From positions 18,607,261 to 18,671,260 of the forward strand of contig NC_003074.8 in assembly GCF_000001735.4 (NCBI RefSeq): 64,000 bases of DNA, written 5' to 3'. The stretch is from Arabidopsis thaliana. Taxonomy: Eukaryota; Streptophyta; Magnoliopsida; Brassicales; Brassicaceae. The translations under genes and the position numbers were made by a program. Within the stretch, counting starts at the first letter, position 1. The number at the start of each line of letters is the position of its first letter. The notes under the pieces were generated by a model that was given only the letters and a program-made list of their open reading frames with translations, was not told the origin of the DNA and ran no database searches. Positions 59,285 through 64,000 of the stretch are shown in pieces.

Positions 59285-62200
59285 TATAATTTTTTGGGGG
59301 GAAAGAAGAAAACTTTGGAGTAAGAGATTGTGGAAAAGAGTGAAGCTTTATGAGTTATGGGGTTTCAAATATGTCTGATAGCGAACTGGAAAAAGATGAT
59401 AGGCGAGAGAGAGAGAGAAGCTTTGTTTGATGAAAATATGGAGCTTTGTTTTATTTATAGCAAGTTTTATTGGTGGGTCCTACTTTTTGTCTTTTTTTTT
59501 TATTTGGTTTTTATGGGTTTTTATTTTGTGAGATATTGAAATGGTGGTGGTGAGAATCTGTAGTGACTTCATCGACTAGACTAATTTGATGATTAAAGTG
59601 TTTACTATATTTTTTCTTCTTCATTTGAGATTCTTTAATTTTGTTTTGTTACATTTAATCAGCATCAGATACCTTTCTGATCGGTTTAGACTTTTGTTTT
59701 AGTTTTCTTTCACGTACGGCTCTGATTTTCGTGGAATAACGTAGGACCCATCCTTAATGAAATCAGATTATCACTAATCAAACATTAGAGAGAGTCGGTT
59801 CATAACATTTTCCTCTTATATTGAATAATCAACGTTTTTGCTACAAAATAAGGAATAGTTGTTGGTAGTAAAGAATTCTGGTAGCATAATCCTTTACCAA
59901 GAAAAAAAAAATGGTAGTAGCATACGTATTATATTATTTTTAATATATTTTATACAACTACAAGGTCTGATGTTTCAAAATACAAATTGAATCGAGAGGG
60001 AATTAGATATAGTAGTAGTGCTGAACTTTTTTAAAAATTTTAGTCGGTTACGTTGTAAGAGACTAATAATCAGGTTTATAGTCGACTTCATCGGATTAGA
60101 GGTTTGTTCGGGATTAAGAAGCATTGTAGATAATAAACAGTTGACACAAGTGATTAGACGTAAGCCACAATATCATTACCCACTCCGCCACGCTGCATCA
60201 AATCATGCTCCTCATTTTATTAGAGACAAAATAAATATTAACAACTGTTTGATTTTGATTTGGAATGATCCACTTAAATCATAATTTTGCAGTGGAATTA
60301 CTAGTATAAATCTAGCATATATGAATCATATACCATAAAAATCCCTATTTGAAAGTTTTAAGCAAAAGGAAAAACAGTAGCTTACGCGTGAAATGTAGTT
60401 GTAAAGTTGAAAATTCCACCGCTTGTAGTTTTTACTTATCTATCTATGTAGTTGTGATTTAATTTAATGTGATAGTGAATCTATGACCGTTGAAGCATAA
60501 TCTTTGGGGGTAAGCAATAAAAACGATCACGCGACTCTATGCCACACTACTCGGGAATCTCACATGTCAATACCAATATCGCATGGTTTCTTTCTTTAGA
60601 GAAAAATGTTTCGAGTGTTAAATCGAAAAAGCACCATTTTTAAATACTATAACTTGATTCGATTACATTTTCAATGGCTTCTTTGTTGGAATAATTTAAT
60701 ATTACATTTATATGAACACACTAACGTCGTCGAAACTACCTATTATTAAAAGCTTTAATTTCAAACTAAACGGTCTTTATGTCAGCTTAACCACATGGTA
60801 TCGATCGGATTAATTTTAATCACATGTTAGGTATATTGTTAGTTTTTTTCATAGTACATTATACTTTTTCCAATCCTAGCGCGCGATATTTTTAGTATAC
60901 GATTTTACGAATAAATTAGTCAAAATGTATATGGTAGTGGGTCAACGGCATAGACTATGCATATCGTACGTGAATCTGGCGTAATTAATGGAGTATCAAA
61001 GGAGTTTATTATGCTTTTTAAGAGATTAACTTGTAACTTACAGTTATATTTGATGTTCTCACGCTCGCAGATCGAATAATACAAAATCTATTTGACATAA
61101 TTAAGCAACTTCAAGCCCGTTTCAAGAAAGGAACTTCAATATGTATTACGCTAATTATTTGTATTTTAATTTGAACAAATAAAATATCTAGCATCCACAC
61201 CATCACAACCTTGTTCTAATAATTACCAGTATAGTCTATGCAAATTTCATTATGATTTGTTTACAACTTTTGTTTTCAATTCTATCACTTTATTGCGGTT
61301 TCGTTAACAATTTTAATAAATAATCAAGCTAAACTAGCTAAGAAACTTCTATACCACTCCACTTGCTCTGTCTAGTTATAATTGTGTCCGACCCATTTCC
61401 AATGTTTATCTATTTATATACTTCTCAAGTCTCAACCGTTGGTGGTGTCATACCATTCACATACATGATCCAACCATGCATATACTAACAATTTCCCTAA
61501 AGCATTGTTAATCTACTACTGAATCGACCCCTTTTTCCTATTTATTTATTTAATGGAATCCTTCAACGTACAGTAGTTTTTAGGAATATGGATTTAAACC
61601 TTAGATCTCGTAATCGTTTAAAAAAATGGAGCAGAAAAGAAGCTGGATCAGATCTGTAGGTACTCATTATATTTATTAAAATTGACCAAATTTTCGTCGA
61701 TACATGAACTATATACTATATACGATGTGAAAGGTTGGACTTAGGTATGGGTAAGAGTTAATGAAATGTTCACATAAGGTGAAGAGTATTTGTTGTCTGG
61801 GTGTGAAGCTTTAGGAACATTTACAAGTTAGATGTTTAATTGTTAGCTGAGTTTTGTGACATTTGTAGGGTCCATTTTGTCCCAACCACATATGATTTTT
61901 GTAAGAGATATATGGAAGGTGCCATTTTTTGCAAGTAGTTCATTAAATATTTAGGAATTTGTATGTTGTGTGATCGATTGATTGACATACTGTGCAGATT
62001 CTCCGTTTCATCCAAAATTTTGTTGCCTATGCAGATTAATATGTAGTTTACTGTTTGATACTATGATGTTTGATCGGTCCGATTTGGTCTACAATTTCTT
62101 ACTCCACCATATATAACATTTCTATTTAGAAGGCTTATATTTTAGTATTTTACATTAATCAACTTCTATATCTATAATTGCTTTGGACTATGAACCATGT

Positions 62201-64000
62201 TAAATAGTCTCTTCTTCATCGCCAGTATTCGAACATGAAAACTTCCCAACCCTCACATTTTGAGTGGTCGAGTGATATACTATATGAAGAAAGTTTGTAA
62301 ATGTTAAATTGTTAACTTCAAAGCTAAGATCATTTACATCCATTTCGTAAATCATATTTTAGATTTACTTTTTACTTTTGTACTTTATAGGCATCTTACA
62401 ATTTACAAATATATACTCATTTACTTATAAGACATTGAAATAAGACGTGATATATTTATTTAAATCCCTTGTTGACTATCCCAAACCAAGTTTAAAAGAT
62501 TTATCAAACGTATTATTTGCACGACAAATGATAAGGTCAAACACCTTGGACTACACGTGATGTTCCTTATATATTTGACATATATGTCGACAAAATTTAT
62601 GGCAATAGCCTTGAATTTGAAGTGTCGTTACAAAAAGTCATTATCGTAGACAATTTTGGTCCGTTTGTGTGGCTTTCGACTCTATCGACCGTTGCTATGT
62701 CCCCACTCAATCACAACAATCGATCGGTCAATTTGGTCCAACAGCTTTGGTTTGGTTCAATGTCTTCGTAACAAAAATGTCAAAATCTCTTGTTGTCATG
62801 GGTTGGTTTTCGTAATTGGTCGTTTTACTTGTTGGGTGATGATGTTAAGAAAAATTAGGACGCTTACGCTTGTTTTATAATATTTGTACGTTCAATAATT
62901 GAAAAGAAACCATCAAATAATAAATATAATATTCTTATTTCAATAATACCACTAACGAAATCAAAACCAAAATAATAACTTTACTAGCTAGCAGTATCTA
63001 GGATTTTTTCTCAATAATTTTAAGTTTAAACCAATTCACATTTATCTTTGTAACAATTAACAAATATAGTAAAGTTTTTATAACATGCTAATAAAAATGG
63101 GTGAACCAAAAAATAGTTATATAAAATTATGTGTAAACATGTTAATTAATATATATTTTAAAACATCAATTTTGATAATTAAGTATTTTTTTTGGTTAAA
63201 ACAATGATGATTTTATCGCATTTGAAGGTGATCCACTGGAATATAATATATCAAACTACACAAAGATGGCCTTTATTATCTCGATGATAAACTAGTTATG
63301 AATTTTATAATATATCATAACTAATACAATTATTATAGTTTTTAGTGAAACAAATTCAAAGTGGGTAAAAAGCTCCCCCATGTGCTTAATACCTTATTAG
63401 TTATTACCTTCTACAATAACCTATTTTACGAATAATTAAGAGAACATGTAGACCATATCAAATATGCATAATGCACATATATCAAGTTGCCATTAAATCT
63501 TTTTTGACCGATATTCACAACAAACACACTAGTACTATACCACTCCTGTTCTTATAAAATAGAAAAACAATCTAGCACTGATAGTAGCCCAAATTCAATT
63601 ATAAGTCTAGTGAGAATAGATAAAAAAAAAACGCATAAAATATACGTCCATTTACTAATCGAATGAATGTAAACACTTTACTAACAACCGAGATAATGTA
63701 TATCTGACCAAAAATCAGTTGTTTGTATGGTTGCTAAGTAAGAATTCATAACAACCGAGATAAACAACTCTATCAAATGTACTTCGTTTCATCAAATTAC
63801 TAATCGAAACTTCGAAACCTATTATAATAAAAAAGACGATTCTAGTTAAAGTATGAGAAACCTTTTTTAAGACATAAAGTATGATAACCTTTTTTCCTTA
63901 ATTCGCGACCTCCTTTTCATAAACCATTCGCCTTTTGATAAATATATTATCCATAAAAGTAAGCACTCGTGTGGTCGATATCTCATGTCTGTTCTTTACA
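59285..64000. other. Terminal 4.7-kb spacer
   Basis: It begins with the promoter of the SMI1/KNR4-like gene. From there to the window end it is AT-rich with only short random open frames; no gene, RNA gene or complete mobile element could be supported. Confidence 0.5.

Noticed and set aside
1-64000. CRISPR arrays, operons, bacterial or viral genes
   Set aside because: None seen; gene structures, introns and families are those of a plant nuclear genome.

Overview
The window reads as nuclear DNA of a small-genome crucifer, almost certainly Arabidopsis thaliana chromosome 3, long arm. The reasons are AT-rich spacers, short GT-AG introns, and an ordered set of proteins I recognise from memory as lying between about At3g50190 and At3g50340. 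Locus names are recollection, not search results. Base 1 starts with a HindIII site (AAGCTT), which fits the end of a cloned insert.

Left end (1-9 kb): two minus-strand DUF247 membrane-protein genes, one intact with 3 exons and one with internal deletions, followed by a 12-exon 2-oxoglutarate/Fe(II) oxygenase gene. The first 1.4 kb repeats the stretch between the second DUF247 gene and the oxygenase 3' end, so it carries an orphan copy of the last two oxygenase exons. This is the footprint of a local tandem duplication.

9-22 kb: three well separated genes: IRX15 (xylan biosynthesis, Golgi), an LRR receptor-like kinase whose kinase domain lacks catalytic residues, and a kinesin-4 of about 23 exons (KIN4B).

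22-27 kb: a gene-free block with a GC-rich CCG minisatellite, an array of degenerate AAATCTGT motifs, a short MITE and a possible Helitron scrap.

27-39 kb: the AP2/ERF repressor DEAR1/CEJ1, then a tandem cluster of four BAHD acyltransferase genes on the plus strand. The third is broken by two frameshifts. Two foreign pseudogenes, a P-class PPR and an ATL RING-H2 ligase, sit inside and beside the cluster.

39-64 kb: low gene density, with MAPKKK20, the bHLH gene HEC2 and an SMI1/KNR4-like gene. Between MAPKKK20 and HEC2 lie a complete 1,050-bp Harbinger-type element carrying a 27-bp minisatellite, and a retroposed LINE-like copy with a 10-bp target-site duplication that was later hit by a 256-bp MITE. 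About 7 kb upstream of HEC2 holds no gene that I can support.

From established knowledge, most intact genes here (IRX15, the LRR kinase, DEAR1, the BAHDs, MAPKKK20, HEC2, the last gene) have paralogs in the At5g67020-At5g67210 interval, so the window is one half of an old segmental duplication. The genes do not form one pathway. I found no convincing undescribed system; the most unusual items are repeat and decay structures plus a few protein-level oddities listed in the findings.
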